Of a stretch of 64,000 bases of DNA, positions 37,777-47,669 are shown piece by piece; within the stretch, counting starts at the first letter, position 1, and each line of letters opens with the position of its first letter. A program made the translations under genes and the position numbers. Origin of the DNA: Rubrivivax sp. GTDB taxonomy: Bacteria; Pseudomonadota; Gammaproteobacteria; Burkholderiales; Burkholderiaceae_C. The notes beneath the pieces were generated by a model. It saw only the letters and a list, made by a program, of their open reading frames with translations, searched no databases and had not been told where the DNA came from. Where the stretch lies: assembly GCA_030681795.1 (NCBI GenBank), contig JAUXRG010000048.1:154473-218472 (forward strand), in the 5' to 3' direction.

Positions 37777-38306
37777 GGAATCGAATCTCCTGAGTGTTAA
37801 CAAGATGTAAAGAGAATCTACTGTGACGTTGACGCAAGACCTGCCCAGTGCAACACCTGATGTTGTAGTTGAGCGACAGACGGCGCGTGGCCTACCTGGC
37901 CTCTTGAGGCAGTCCGCTGGTGACGGCGCCAGCGAACCAAAGCCTTCGATGCCTGCCACCCACGGCTCCCAGGGCCTTGCCTTGGTGCTTGAAAGGGTCG
38001 AATTGGAAGACTGTTTGTTGCCAATCACCAACAGCGGCCGACCTTTTTAGCGATCCTTGTGAGGCGTTCTTGGGCCCGCCAGGCTCTGCGGACCCCGCGG
38101 CTTCGCTAGAGATAGCTCGCAAAGCCACCACGAGGGAGCCGGACCCCCGGTATCGGGGTTGGGTTTCCCCGAGGTTTGACCCCGGGCCCCCCCGTGACAA
38201 TGCGATTACGTTGCTTCGTAAACCGGTCACTTCCGGTTTACAAGCCTGGTACGCGGCTTGCAAGGTAGCCGGGGTGGCCGATCAACTTTCTCATAGGAGT
38301 GGGTTC
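37777..38306. promoter_or_regulatory. 530-bp divergent control region of two TonB receptors
   Basis: No gene is seen in this gap. It contains a 24-bp palindrome at 38218-38241 and a small inverted repeat ccccggtatcgggg at about 38145-38158. The stretch 38040-38200 is unusually rich in G and C runs. On the right, ATAGGAG precedes the start at 38307. I could not place convincing -35/-10 pairs for either gene. Confidence 0.5.
38218..38241. promoter_or_regulatory. 24-bp palindrome, candidate operator
   Basis: GTAAACCGG and CCGGTTTAC are exact reverse complements separated by TCACTT. The site lies 66 bases upstream of the start codon of the plus-strand TonB receptor gene. The form, two 9-bp half-sites with a 6-bp spacer, fits a dimeric helix-turn-helix regulator; which one is unknown. 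Confidence 0.6.
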
Positions 38307-41225
38307 ATGTTCAAAAAGACGAAAGTCTGTACCGGAGTGCTAATCGCCCTCGGCGGCGGCCTGACCCTGGCGGGTTTGCCGGCGTTTGCGCAGACCGCTG
38401 AGCGCGTCGAAATCACGGGCTCGCGCATCAAAACCTTCGAGGTCGAGAGTGCCTCGCCGGTGGTCTCCGTCAGCGCCGAGTCCATCAAGGTCGAAGGCGT
38501 GCGTTCGGTCGAGCAGTTGCTGAATAACCTGCCCCAGGTCTTTGCCGACCAGGGTGGCCAGGTCTCCAACGGTGCATCGGGCACCGCGACGGTGAACCTG
38601 CGCAACTTCGGCTCCGCCCGCACCCTGGTGCTGATCAACGGCCGGCGCATGCCTGCGGGCAGCCCGCGCGATCCGTCGACCGACTTGAACCAGATCCCGA
38701 TCTCGCTCATCCGCCGCGTTGAAGTGCTCACGGGCGGCGCATCGGCCATCTATGGCTCGGATGCCGTGGCGGGCGTGGTGAACTTCATCATGCGCGACAA
38801 CTTCGAAGGCGTGCAGATCGACTTCAACCACCAGTTCTACCAACACAAGCAGGACAGCTTCGTCGGCGATATCGCGCGTGCGCGCGGCTTCGCCGTGCCG
38901 GGCGACAAGTCGGCCGACGCCAAGACGACCGACTTCAGCGTCACCCTCGGCGGCAACTTCGCCGGCGGCAAGGGCAACGCCACTGCCTTCTTCGCCTACA
39001 AGAAGGAAGACGCGCTGCTGCAGTCCGAGCGCGACTTCACCTCCTGCGCGCTGAACCAGGGTGCCACCAACTTCATCTGCGGCGGCTCCGGCACCAGCTA
39101 CCCCGGCCGATTCACCGACTTCTCCGCCTTCTCCAAGACGGTGGCCGACGCGGCCGGCAACATCCGGGACTACAACAGCACGACCGATATCTACAACTTC
39201 GGCCCCTTGAACTACCTGCAGCGCCCGTCGGAGCGCTATTCGTTCTCGTCGTTTGCGCGCTATGAAATTTCGCCGGCCGCTCGCGTCTACGCCGAGTTGA
39301 GCTTCCACGACGACCAGACGGTGGCGCAGATTGCGCCCAGCGGCCTGTTCTTCTTCGGTGCCTCGGGCGTGAACTCGATCAAGTACGAGAACCCCTTCCT
39401 GTCCGCCGCCTGGAAAGACAACTTCCATACGGCCAACCTGGCTCTGGGAACGACCTTCAACAAGCCCGGCGACACGACCGACCTGTATATCGCCCGCCGC
39501 AACGTCGAAGGGGGCGGACGCCAGGACGATATCCGCCACACTTCGTACCGCGCAGTGCTCGGCATGAAGGGCGACCTGGGCAGCGCCTGGAGCTACGACG
39601 CGTCGACGCAGGTCGGCCGCGTGCTGTTCAGCGAGACCTACAAGAACGACTTCTCGAATATCCGCATCGCCCGGGCGCTGGACGTCGTGACAGATCCGGC
39701 CACCGGCAATCCGGTTTGTCGCTCGGCACTCGACGGCATCGACCCGAGTTGCGTGCCCTACAACATATGGGCGCTGGGCAAGGTGACGCCCGAAGCGCTG
39801 GCCTACCTGCAGACCCCGGGATTCCAACGTGGCACGACTTCGCAGACCGTGGTCACTGCCAACGTGACCGGCGATCTCGGCTCCTACGGCATCAAGTCGC
39901 CGTTGGCCAAGAACGGCATGTTCGTCGTGCTCGGCGCCGAGCGCCGCGGCGAGAAGCTGACGCTGGACACCGATACCGCCTTCACGACTGGCGATCTGGC
40001 CGGCCAGGGCGGCCCGACGATTGGCCTGGGTGGTCAGTATTCGGTGCGTGATATCTATGCCGAATTGCGCTTCCCGTTGATCGAGAAGAGGCCTTTCGCC
40101 GAGTATCTGAACCTCACGGGCAGCTACCGCAATTCGGACTACAGCACGGGCCAGAAGACCAACACCTTCGGCATCGGCCTGGAGTTCGCTCCCATCAGCG
40201 AAGTCAAACTGCGTGCCAGCTACCAGGAGGCCGCGCGCGCGGCCAACGTCGTCGAGTTGTTCTCGGCTTCGGGCCCTGGCCTGTATGACATGGAGAGCGA
40301 CCCTTGCGCCAGTGACACGCCGTCGGCCTCGCTGGCGGAATGCGCCCGTACCGGTGTCACAGCCGCACAGTACGGCAAGATCCCGGACAGCCCGGCGGGC
40401 CAGTACAACGCCATCTTCGGCGGCAATGCGAACCTCAAGCCGGAAGAGAGCAAGAGCTACACCCTGGGTATCGTGTTCTCGCCGATGAAGAACATGAGCC
40501 TGTCACTCGACTACTTCGACATGAAGATCGATGGCGTCGTGGGTACCGCTCCGCCGGCCACGACGCTGGCCAAGTGCCTGGCCACCGGGGACCCCGCCTT
40601 CTGCGGGCTCATCACCCGGGATGCCGTGGGTTCGCTGTGGGTGACGCCGAATGCATCGATCGTGGCGACCAACCAGAATCTGGGCAGCCGCCATACCAAG
40701 GGGGTGGACGTCGGCTTCGACTACAGCATGAAGCTGGCCGGCCTGGGTGGCCTGGACTTCAGCTTCCTGGGCACCAAGCTCAACCAGTTCACCTCGGTCG
40801 ACATCCCGGGCGACCCTTCGTATGACTGTGCGGGCCTGCACGGCGACATCTGCGGCACCCCGATGCCCAAGTGGCGCCACAAGCTACGCACGACCTGGTC
40901 GACGCCGTACGATCTGTCGCTGGCGCTGACCTGGCGCCACATTTCCAGCGTGGACCTGGACATCATGAGCGACCAGGCGGAACTCCGCGCTGTCACCCAA
41001 CCGCCGGAGTACCGTCGTACCTTGGCCAAGGTGGACTACTTCGACATTGCGGCCTCGTACAACATCAACAAGAACCTGACCGCGCGCCTGATCGTCAACA
41101 ACCTGCTGGACAAGGATCCCCCGATCCGTACCCAGGGTGCGGGCTTCACCAACGGCAACACCTACCCGGTGGTGTATGACGCCATGGGCCGCAAGATCGG
41201 GCTCAACCTGACCGCCACGTTCTGA
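38307..41225 (+). CDS. TonB-dependent outer-membrane receptor
   Basis: A 972-residue receptor, paralogous in type to the one encoded divergently. The signal peptide ends AGLPAFA-QTA at about residue 29. The plug begins ERVEITGSRIKTFEVESASP, with TLVLINGRRMPAGSPRD and AIYGSDAVAGVVNFIMRD. The barrel ends KIGLNLTATF. GGAG lies 10 bases before the ATG. Loops are Tyr/Asn/Ser-rich and contain two cysteine pairs (FTSCALNQGATNFICGG and DPCASDTPSASLAEC) likely to close disulfides on the cell surface. A strong terminator follows. The ligand is unknown. Confidence 0.93.
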   Translation: MFKKTKVCTGVLIALGGGLTLAGLPAFAQTAERVEITGSRIKTFEVESASPVVSVSAESIKVEGVRSVEQLLNNLPQVFADQGGQVSNGASGTATVNLRNFGSARTLVLINGRRMPAGSPRDPSTDLNQIPISLIRRVEVLTGGASAIYGSDAVAGVVNFIMRDNFEGVQIDFNHQFYQHKQDSFVGDIARARGFAVPGDKSADAKTTDFSVTLGGNFAGGKGNATAFFAYKKEDALLQSERDFTSCALNQGATNFICGGSGTSYPGRFTDFSAFSKTVADAAGNIRDYNSTTDIYNFGPLNYLQRPSERYSFSSFARYEISPAARVYAELSFHDDQTVAQIAPSGLFFFGASGVNSIKYENPFLSAAWKDNFHTANLALGTTFNKPGDTTDLYIARRNVEGGGRQDDIRHTSYRAVLGMKGDLGSAWSYDASTQVGRVLFSETYKNDFSNIRIARALDVVTDPATGNPVCRSALDGIDPSCVPYNIWALGKVTPEALAYLQTPGFQRGTTSQTVVTANVTGDLGSYGIKSPLAKNGMFVVLGAERRGEKLTLDTDTAFTTGDLAGQGGPTIGLGGQYSVRDIYAELRFPLIEKRPFAEYLNLTGSYRNSDYSTGQKTNTFGIGLEFAPISEVKLRASYQEAARAANVVELFSASGPGLYDMESDPCASDTPSASLAECARTGVTAAQYGKIPDSPAGQYNAIFGGNANLKPEESKSYTLGIVFSPMKNMSLSLDYFDMKIDGVVGTAPPATTLAKCLATGDPAFCGLITRDAVGSLWVTPNASIVATNQNLGSRHTKGVDVGFDYSMKLAGLGGLDFSFLGTKLNQFTSVDIPGDPSYDCAGLHGDICGTPMPKWRHKLRTTWSTPYDLSLALTWRHISSVDLDIMSDQAELRAVTQPPEYRRTLAKVDYFDIAASYNINKNLTARLIVNNLLDKDPPIRTQGAGFTNGNTYPVVYDAMGRKIGLNLTATF

Positions 41226-41278
41226 CGGGTTTGGAGTCCCGCAGCGGGTGCAAACCTGCTGCGTGCGCTCTGCCGCCC

Positions 41279-41316
41279 AGCCGCCCCACGGCCAACGTCG
41301 TGGGGCGGCTTGTTTT
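41279..41316 (+). terminator. Rho-independent terminator after the second TonB receptor gene
   Basis: AGCCGCCCCACG (41279-41290) and CGTGGGGCGGCT (41299-41310) form a perfect 12-bp stem with an 8-base loop, followed by TGTTTT. It lies 53 bases after the stop codon. Confidence 0.85.
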
Positions 41317-41341
41317 CGGCGGCACCCGCCCGTGGGGGGCG

Positions 41342-43539
41342 TTAGCCCGAGTTTGTCAACTTCCCGCTGATTTCCGATCCCGGTCAAGCGCAAGTCCTTG
41401 TCAGCATTGAGTTTCAGTTCTGCGACGAAATGTAGTGCCATAATCTTTTTATGATTGCGATCGCGCACGCGGTTTTTCGTGCAACATCTCGTGCATGTTC
41501 ATCCGCCGCACCCAGACCCGCAATCGCGCCTCGGGCGAGCCCTATGTCACGCACCGCCTGGTGCACAGCGCCCGAGTGGGCAGCGCCATCAAGCAGACCA
41601 CCTTGCTCAACCTGGGCAGCCACTTCGATCTGCCCCAAGCGCATTGGCCCGCGCTGGCCCGTCGCATTGATGAATTGGTGCGCGGGCAACACTCCTTGCT
41701 CGATACAACGCTGCCCGAAGCGGTGCAGGTCTTCGCGCAACGCTTCGCGGCCCAACTCATTGCGCACCAGCGCCCAGTGCCCAGCCTGGGTACAGTGCCC
41801 GCAGCGCCCGCAGTGTCGGCCGCGTCTGCCCGCACAGTACCTGGCGCAGCATCTACCGTTGCCCCAGGCAGCCCGGCCAGTGAAGCCGGCGAGATTGATC
41901 GCTACCAGGAGGTCGATCTCGACTCGCTGGAGTTGGTCGACCCGCGCAGCGTGGGCGTGGAGCACGCCGCGCTGTCGGCGATGCGCCAATGCGGCTTGGA
42001 GGACAAGCTCAAGCAGTTGGGCTTGAACCGCCCGCAGATCGCCGCTGCCGTGGGCAACATCGTCGCGCGCATGGCCCAGCCGTGCAGCGAGCTTGCCACC
42101 CACGCCTGGCTGAAGGACACCTCGGGCCTGGGTGAACTCATTGACCACGACTTCGAGGCGATGGATTTGAACCGCCTGTACCGCGCCTCGGACGCGCTGT
42201 ACAAGCACCGCGAGGCCTTGCAGGAACACCTGTTCGGCCAGGCCCGCTCGATGTTCGGCTTGGGACCGCAGACCATCACCCTGTACGACCTGACCAACAC
42301 CTACTTCGAGGGCGTAGCCGCTGGGGTGAGCAAGGCCAAACGCGGCCACAGCAAGGAGTGCCGCAGCGACTGCCCGCTGGTGACGTTGGCCATGGCGCTG
42401 GACACCAGCGGCTTCGTGCGGCGCGTGCAGTTCTTCGCCGGCAACGCCAGCGAGCCCACCACGCTCAAAGGCATGCTCACGGGCCTGCACGCAGCCCCCG
42501 GTGCGACGGTGGTGATGGATGCGGGCATCGCCACCGAGGCCAACCTGGCGTGGCTGCGCGAGCAGGGCTACCACTACGTGGTCGTCTCCAAGCTGCGCGA
42601 GCGCCAGTTCGATCCGAGTCTGGCCACCGAGGTGCAATCGGCCAGCGGCGTGACGATCAAGCTGCAGCGCGTGCTGGACGCGCAAGGCCATGTGCTGCTG
42701 TACTGCCATTCGCCCGCGCGCGAGGAAAAGGATCGCGCCATCGATACGGCCAAGGCCAGCGGCCTGGAGGCGGCGCTGACCAAACTGCAGGCCAGCTTAG
42801 CCAAGCCGCGTGGCGCGCAGGACGTGGCCACCGTCATGCAGCGCCTGGGCCGCGTCAAGCAGCGCTTCGCGCGCGCCGCGCAGCACTACGAGATCACGGT
42901 GGCCACCGTTGCCGACCCCGACAAGGGCCAGCGCGTCAGCGCCATCACCTGGGTCAAGAACATCAAGCCCGGCAGCGCGGCGGCGCATCCGGGCGTGTAC
43001 TGCCTGCGCACCACCTTGGCGGATCAGGACGACGCCACGCTGTGGCGCACCTACATCATGCTCACCGAGCTGGAGTCGGTGTTCCGCTCCCTGAAGACCG
43101 ACCTCGGCCTGCGTCCGGTGTTCCACCGCGTTGATCGACGCGTCGAAGGGCACTTGTTCATCAGCGTGCTGGCGTATCACTTCGTGCACACGCTGCGCTT
43201 GCAACTCAAGGCGCAAGGCGTCAACGACAGCTGGAACACACTGCGTCAGTCGCTGGCCACGCAGCGCCGCGTCACCGTCACCCTGCAACGCCGTGATGGG
43301 CGCGTCGTGCATGTACGCAAGGCCACGCGTCCCAAGCCGCGGCATCAAACGCTGGGCAGCCTCCTCAAGCTCGACCCCAATCCCGGCCGCACGCATCGCG
43401 TGCTCGTCTGAGGCGGCCACTCATGCCGGCTCGACAACCAGCGGGCGTCTACAAAAACGTAGTGCCATACGCGCGGAAACGCGGCTCTAAGCTGTTGATT
43501 TCATTGAGATCGGCAGGGCTCAGTGACAAACTCGGGTTA
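41342..43539 (+). mobile_element. IS1634-like insertion sequence (about 2.2 kb)
   Basis: The ends are TAGCCCGAGTTTGTCA (41343-41358) and TGACAAACTCGGGTTA (43524-43539), a 16-bp terminal inverted repeat with one mismatch. GGCG stands on both outer sides (41338-41341 and 43540-43543) and may be a 4-bp target duplication; GC-rich context makes this weak. A single transposase gene lies inside. The 11-mer GTAGTGCCATA occurs in direct orientation near both ends (41432-41442 and 43459-43469). One end lies exactly at the stop codon of the sulfotransferase gene. Confidence 0.8.
41495..43411 (+). CDS. IS1634-family DDE transposase
   Basis: A 638-residue intact transposase of the IS4-superfamily IS1634 group. 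The catalytic acidic residues are visible in order: D in ITLYDLTNTYFEG, D in TVVMDAGIATEANLAWL, and E in YIMLTELESVFRSLKTDLGL. The last lies within the conserved Y/E signature region and is followed by VFHRVDRRVEGHLFISVLAY. An Ala/Pro/Ser-rich linker (about 94-130) separates an N-terminal region from the core. The start ATG at 41495 has no strong Shine-Dalgarno. No frameshift or internal stop is present, so the element may be active. Confidence 0.92.
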   Translation: MFIRRTQTRNRASGEPYVTHRLVHSARVGSAIKQTTLLNLGSHFDLPQAHWPALARRIDELVRGQHSLLDTTLPEAVQVFAQRFAAQLIAHQRPVPSLGTVPAAPAVSAASARTVPGAASTVAPGSPASEAGEIDRYQEVDLDSLELVDPRSVGVEHAALSAMRQCGLEDKLKQLGLNRPQIAAAVGNIVARMAQPCSELATHAWLKDTSGLGELIDHDFEAMDLNRLYRASDALYKHREALQEHLFGQARSMFGLGPQTITLYDLTNTYFEGVAAGVSKAKRGHSKECRSDCPLVTLAMALDTSGFVRRVQFFAGNASEPTTLKGMLTGLHAAPGATVVMDAGIATEANLAWLREQGYHYVVVSKLRERQFDPSLATEVQSASGVTIKLQRVLDAQGHVLLYCHSPAREEKDRAIDTAKASGLEAALTKLQASLAKPRGAQDVATVMQRLGRVKQRFARAAQHYEITVATVADPDKGQRVSAITWVKNIKPGSAAAHPGVYCLRTTLADQDDATLWRTYIMLTELESVFRSLKTDLGLRPVFHRVDRRVEGHLFISVLAYHFVHTLRLQLKAQGVNDSWNTLRQSLATQRRVTVTLQRRDGRVVHVRKATRPKPRHQTLGSLLKLDPNPGRTHRVLV

Positions 43540-45015
43540 GGCGCCCAAGACGGCAGAGTCGCCAAGCATGTCGCGCAGAGGCGCGAGGTGCCGCTCGTAG
43601 TTCTTCCAGCGTCCCGACGCGTGCCGATACAGAGGCTGGCGCACCTGCCAGACGCTGGCCGTGCGCACCGAGTTGTTCACGCGGTCGAAGGACATGCAGG
43701 CTTCTTCCCAGTCGAGGCCGCAGAAGTCCAGCAACCTTTCAACGGCCGGTCTCGGTTCGCGAACCAGGGCGTCGTAGTCGAAGTCGAGTATGTCCGCGCC
43801 GTACAGCGCTTTCCAGTGCGCCATCAGGCGCCGGTATTCGCGGTAGTAGTGGCTGATGTCGCCGAGGTCCAGCGCATAGGCCATGCTCGGCTCGAGGTGC
43901 AGGAAGAAGATCGACAACGCGTTGTCGAGCGGGTTGCGCGTCGTGTGCACGATCTTTGCGTCGGGGAACAGCGTCTTGATGAGGCCGATGTGAAGGAAGT
44001 TGTCCGGGCGCTTGTCGGTGAGATGCGGCGCGCCTTGTGCCAGCTCTGCCAGCGTGCTTCTGTACTGCTCGGCGATCTCGGCAAGGTCTTGCTTGGAGAC
44101 GCTCGACAGGCTTGCAGGGTAGGGTGCGAGGCGTGTCTGCACCAGGTTCGGGATGAAGCTGATCTCGCCACCCGCCCTCACTCGCGTATGGCTGGCAAGC
44201 ACCTGCTCGGCCAGCGTCGAGCCCGAACGAAACATGCCGCATATGAAGATCGGGGGCGTCGGGCCCCGCGCCACTGCCTCGATGCGGGCGGCCGGGAAGG
44301 CGGCGATGATCTGGTCGATGGTTTGCGCGTGTTGCGCGCGGTCGTAGAGCGGTCCGGGTGCGTTGACGCTGGCCCGACTGTGAGCGTTGGCCTCGAGGCA
44401 GGCGGCGAATGCGGCGTCGTAGGACTGGATTGCGTCCAGCAACTGGCCCAGCGCAAAGCCGAGGCTGGCCTTGTCTTGGGCCGTCGTGCCGGCTGAATCG
44501 ATCGCCTGTTTCAGGCGGGAGAGGAGCGGATCGTCGGGGCCGCTGACGCCGCGCAGCCTGGCATAGCGCGCCAGAGCTTCATGGCAGGCTGGATCCAGCG
44601 CCAGCAGCCGCTCGTACAGCGCTCGCGCCTGGTCGCGCCGACCGCGGTCCTCGTTCAGGTTGGCCAGGTTCAGCAGTGCCGGCACGTAGCTCGGGTTGAG
44701 GGCCAGCGCAATGCCCAGCTCGCGCTCGGCGTCGTCAGCACGCCGCAGGCAATCCGAGTAGATGACGCCGAGGTTGAGGTGCACTTCCTCGGGTTGGGTC
44801 ACGCCGCGGTTCAGCGCCTCTCGATACGAGGCAAGCGCCGCATCGAAGTGCCCGGCGCGGCGTTGCAGCCGCGCGAGGTTGTACCAACTGTTGGGCAGCG
44901 CGGGCCATTGCCTGAGCAGGCGCTCGTACGCCGCGATGGCGTCGGTCAGGCGACCGCTGCTTTCGTGCAGCGAGGCCTGCTGCAGCAGCGCACGGGGATC
45001 GTCGTCGAGTGTCAT
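43537..45015 (-). CDS. Tetratricopeptide-repeat sulfotransferase
   Basis: A 492-residue protein. Residues 5-150 are TPR repeats (WYNLARLQRRAGHFDAALAS and ALLNLANLNEDRGRRDQARA). A sulfotransferase domain follows, with the PAPS 5'-phosphosulfate loop GMFRSGSTLAEQVLASH at about 260 and the 3'-phosphate segment TRNPLDNALSIFFLHL. It would sulfate a protein, glycan or small molecule. The acceptor is unknown. The final codons are GGC GCC, and the stop TAA is formed by the first bases of the insertion sequence's inverted repeat. The native C-terminus may therefore have been shortened. Start ATG at 45015. Confidence 0.85.
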   Translation of the reverse strand: MTLDDDPRALLQQASLHESSGRLTDAIAAYERLLRQWPALPNSWYNLARLQRRAGHFDAALASYREALNRGVTQPEEVHLNLGVIYSDCLRRADDAERELGIALALNPSYVPALLNLANLNEDRGRRDQARALYERLLALDPACHEALARYARLRGVSGPDDPLLSRLKQAIDSAGTTAQDKASLGFALGQLLDAIQSYDAAFAACLEANAHSRASVNAPGPLYDRAQHAQTIDQIIAAFPAARIEAVARGPTPPIFICGMFRSGSTLAEQVLASHTRVRAGGEISFIPNLVQTRLAPYPASLSSVSKQDLAEIAEQYRSTLAELAQGAPHLTDKRPDNFLHIGLIKTLFPDAKIVHTTRNPLDNALSIFFLHLEPSMAYALDLGDISHYYREYRRLMAHWKALYGADILDFDYDALVREPRPAVERLLDFCGLDWEEACMSFDRVNNSVRTASVWQVRQPLYRHASGRWKNYERHLAPLRDMLGDSAVLGA

Positions 45016-45081
45016 GGGGCGTCGAGGCTGGCGAGTCCGCTGCGCTGTGGCCGGAGTTCGGCCGCATCGACCCTGTGCCGC

Positions 45082-45840
45082 CTACTTCGGCGGCAGCCGG
45101 ATCGCCCCGTCCAGGCGGATGACCTCGCCGTTGAGCATGTCGTTTTCGAAGATGTGCCTGACGAGCTTGGCGTAATCCTGCGGCGTGCCCAGGCGGCTGG
45201 GGAAGGGCACGCCGGCGGCCAGCGCGTCCTGCACTTCCTTGGGCATGCCGAAGAGCATGGGGGTGCCGAAGATGCCCGGCGCGATGGTCATGTTGCGGAT
45301 GCCGTTGCGTGCCAGGTCGCGGGCGATGGGCAGCGTCATGCCGACGATGCCGCCCTTGCTGGCCGCATAGGCGGCCTGGCCGATCTGGCCGTCGTAGGCC
45401 GCCACGCTGGCGGTGCTGATGAGCACGCCGCGCTCGCCCGTGGTCTCGGGCGCGTTCTTGGCCATGGCCTCGGCGGCCAGGCGAATCATGTTGAAGCTGC
45501 CGATCAGGTTGACGGTGATGGCCTTGGTGAAGAGCGCCAGCGCGTGCGCGCCGTCCTTGCCCACGGTCTTGGCGGCCGGCGCAATGCCGGCGCAATTCAC
45601 CAGGCCCATGAGCTTGCCCAGCGCCACGGCGGCGGCCACCGCGGCCTGGCCATCGGCCTCCTGGCTGACATCGCACTGGACGAATATGCCGCCGATCTCG
45701 TGGGCGACGGACTGGCCGCGTTCGACCTGCAAGTCGGCCACGACCACCTTGCCGCCCTGGGCCGCCAGCATGCGCGCCGTGCCTTCGCCGAGGCCGGACG
45801 CGCCGCCGGTGACGATGAATGTCTTGCCTGAAATTTCCAC
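45082..45840 (-). CDS. SDR-family 3-hydroxyacyl-CoA dehydrogenase-like oxidoreductase
   Basis: A 252-residue short-chain dehydrogenase resembling HSD17B10/type II 3-hydroxyacyl-CoA dehydrogenases. It has the NAD motif [10 protein letters not shown] (12-21), the NAG-type [10 protein letters not shown], and the catalytic Ser and Tyr-Lys in [12 protein letters not shown] and [10 protein letters not shown]. The C-terminal part [18 protein letters not shown] is characteristic of this group. It probably oxidises short or branched 3-hydroxyacyl-CoA. It lies 22 bp after adk on the same strand and may be co-transcribed with it. Confidence 0.92.
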   Translation of the reverse strand: MEISGKTFIVTGGASGLGEGTARMLAAQGGKVVVADLQVERGQSVAHEIGGIFVQCDVSQEADGQAAVAAAVALGKLMGLVNCAGIAPAAKTVGKDGAHALALFTKAITVNLIGSFNMIRLAAEAMAKNAPETTGERGVLISTASVAAYDGQIGQAAYAASKGGIVGMTLPIARDLARNGIRNMTIAPGIFGTPMLFGMPKEVQDALAAGVPFPSRLGTPQDYAKLVRHIFENDMLNGEVIRLDGAIRLPPK

Positions 45841-45862
45841 TCCGTGCTCCTTTTTTCAGCGC

Positions 45863-46582
<720 letters not shown>

Positions 46583-46648
46583 TCACGCGCAGCGCGCGGG
46601 CCGGTCCGTGCTTGTCTCGAAGGGAGAATGGTACGCGCTCCCGGGCGG

Positions 46649-46696
46649 CAGGCCGACCCTTCAGGCCGACCCGTCAGACACCTGTCAGGCCGACCC
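46649..46696. repeat. Three copies of caggccgaccc overlapping the kdsB stop codon
   Basis: The 11-mer CAGGCCGACCC occurs at 46649-46659, 46662-46672 and 46686-46696. The last copy encodes the final residues and TGA of kdsB (stop 46685-46687). The others lie just downstream, so an ancestral gene end seems to have been duplicated. Confidence 0.7.
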
Positions 46697-47455
46697 GGCG
46701 CCCGAGGCAAAAATGGCTCGCACCCGCGCCAGATCTTCCGGGGTGTCGACCCCCGGCCCCGAGCCCTGCGGCGCCACGTGCACGGCGATGCGCTCACCGT
46801 GCCAGAGCACGCGCAATTGCTCCAGCGCTTCGCACTGCTCCAGCGGTGCCGGCGCCAGCGCAGGGAAGCGGCGCAGAAAGCCCGCGCGGTAGCCGTACAG
46901 GCCCACGTGGCGCAAGGGCGCCGGCGTGGGCAGCTCGCGCACGCCACCGGCGTGGCCGTCACGCCACCAGGGCACCGGCGCACGGCTGAAATACAGCGCA
47001 CGGCCCGCCGCGTCGAGCACCACCTTGACGACGTTCGGGTTCAGGTATTCGGCCAGCTCGGTGATGGGGTGCGCGGCCGTGCTCATGACGCAATCGGCGC
47101 GCTCGGCCAGCAGCTCGGCACAGCGCCGCACCAGGGCCGGGTCGATGAGCGGCTCGTCGCCCTGCACGTTGACGACCAGGTCGCTGCCATCCAGCCCGAG
47201 CAAGGCGCAGGCCTCGGCCAGGCGGTCGCTCCCGCTGGCGTGGTCAGCGCGTGTGAGCACGGCCTGCACGCCGTGCTCGGCGCAGGCCTTCAGGATGCGC
47301 GCGTCGTCGGCCGCCACCACCACGCGTGCCGCACCGCTGCGCGCAGCACGCTCGGCCACGCGCACCACCATGGGCTTGCCGGCGATATCGGCCAGCGGCT
47401 TGCCGGGCAGGCGGGTCGATGCCAGGCGCGCCGGGATGAGCACCGAGAAGCTCAT
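46685..47455 (-). CDS. kdsB: 3-deoxy-manno-octulosonate cytidylyltransferase
   Basis: A 256-residue enzyme activating Kdo as CMP-Kdo for the LPS inner core. It opens with [19 protein letters not shown], the nucleotide-binding motif, then [30 protein letters not shown] and [14 protein letters not shown], all diagnostic. The C-terminus ends GAGSA within a short repeated sequence. It follows the Trm112-like gene by 13 bp, and with lpxK it forms an LPS assembly operon. Confidence 0.97.
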   Translation of the reverse strand: MSFSVLIPARLASTRLPGKPLADIAGKPMVVRVAERAARSGAARVVVAADDARILKACAEHGVQAVLTRADHASGSDRLAEACALLGLDGSDLVVNVQGDEPLIDPALVRRCAELLAERADCVMSTAAHPITELAEYLNPNVVKVVLDAAGRALYFSRAPVPWWRDGHAGGVRELPTPAPLRHVGLYGYRAGFLRRFPALAPAPLEQCEALEQLRVLWHGERIAVHVAPQGSGPGVDTPEDLARVRAIFASGAGSA

Positions 47456-47468
47456 GCGCGGCGCGCGC

Positions 47469-47669
47469 CTAGGCTGCCGATGTCGGGCCGTCGAGGGCGC
47501 GCGCTTCGCTCTCCAGCATCACCGGAATGCCGTCGCGGATGGGGAAGGCCAGATGGTCTGCATGGCAGGCCAGTTCCACGGGGCGCTGCTCGGCGTCGCG
47601 CAGCATCTCCAGCGCGCCTTTGCAAACGGGGCACACAAGCAGGTCGATCAGGCGGTGGTCAAGCGTCAT
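47469..47669 (-). CDS. Trm112/YcaR-family small zinc-ribbon protein
   Basis: A 66-residue protein with CPVCKGAL at residues 13-20 and the family tail [18 protein letters not shown]. The second metal pair is reduced to one cysteine and a histidine (LACHADH), a variation also known in this family. It lies between lpxK and kdsB as in many Gram-negative bacteria (ycaR in E. coli). Its start codon overlaps the lpxK stop by 4 bp, so it is translationally coupled. The role is probably as a small partner or chaperone protein; it is not defined. Confidence 0.93.
   Translation of the reverse strand: MTLDHRLIDLLVCPVCKGALEMLRDAEQRPVELACHADHLAFPIRDGIPVMLESEARALDGPTSAA

Noticed and set aside
37777..38306. 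Divergent receptor gap considered as containing a cobalamin or other riboswitch
   Set aside because: I could not find a conserved riboswitch core; the visible features are palindromes better explained as protein operators.
41432..43469. GTAGTGCCATA direct repeat considered as the target-site duplication of the insertion sequence
   Set aside because: It lies inside the 16-bp terminal inverted repeats, so it cannot be the flanking duplication unless the element's ends are misplaced.
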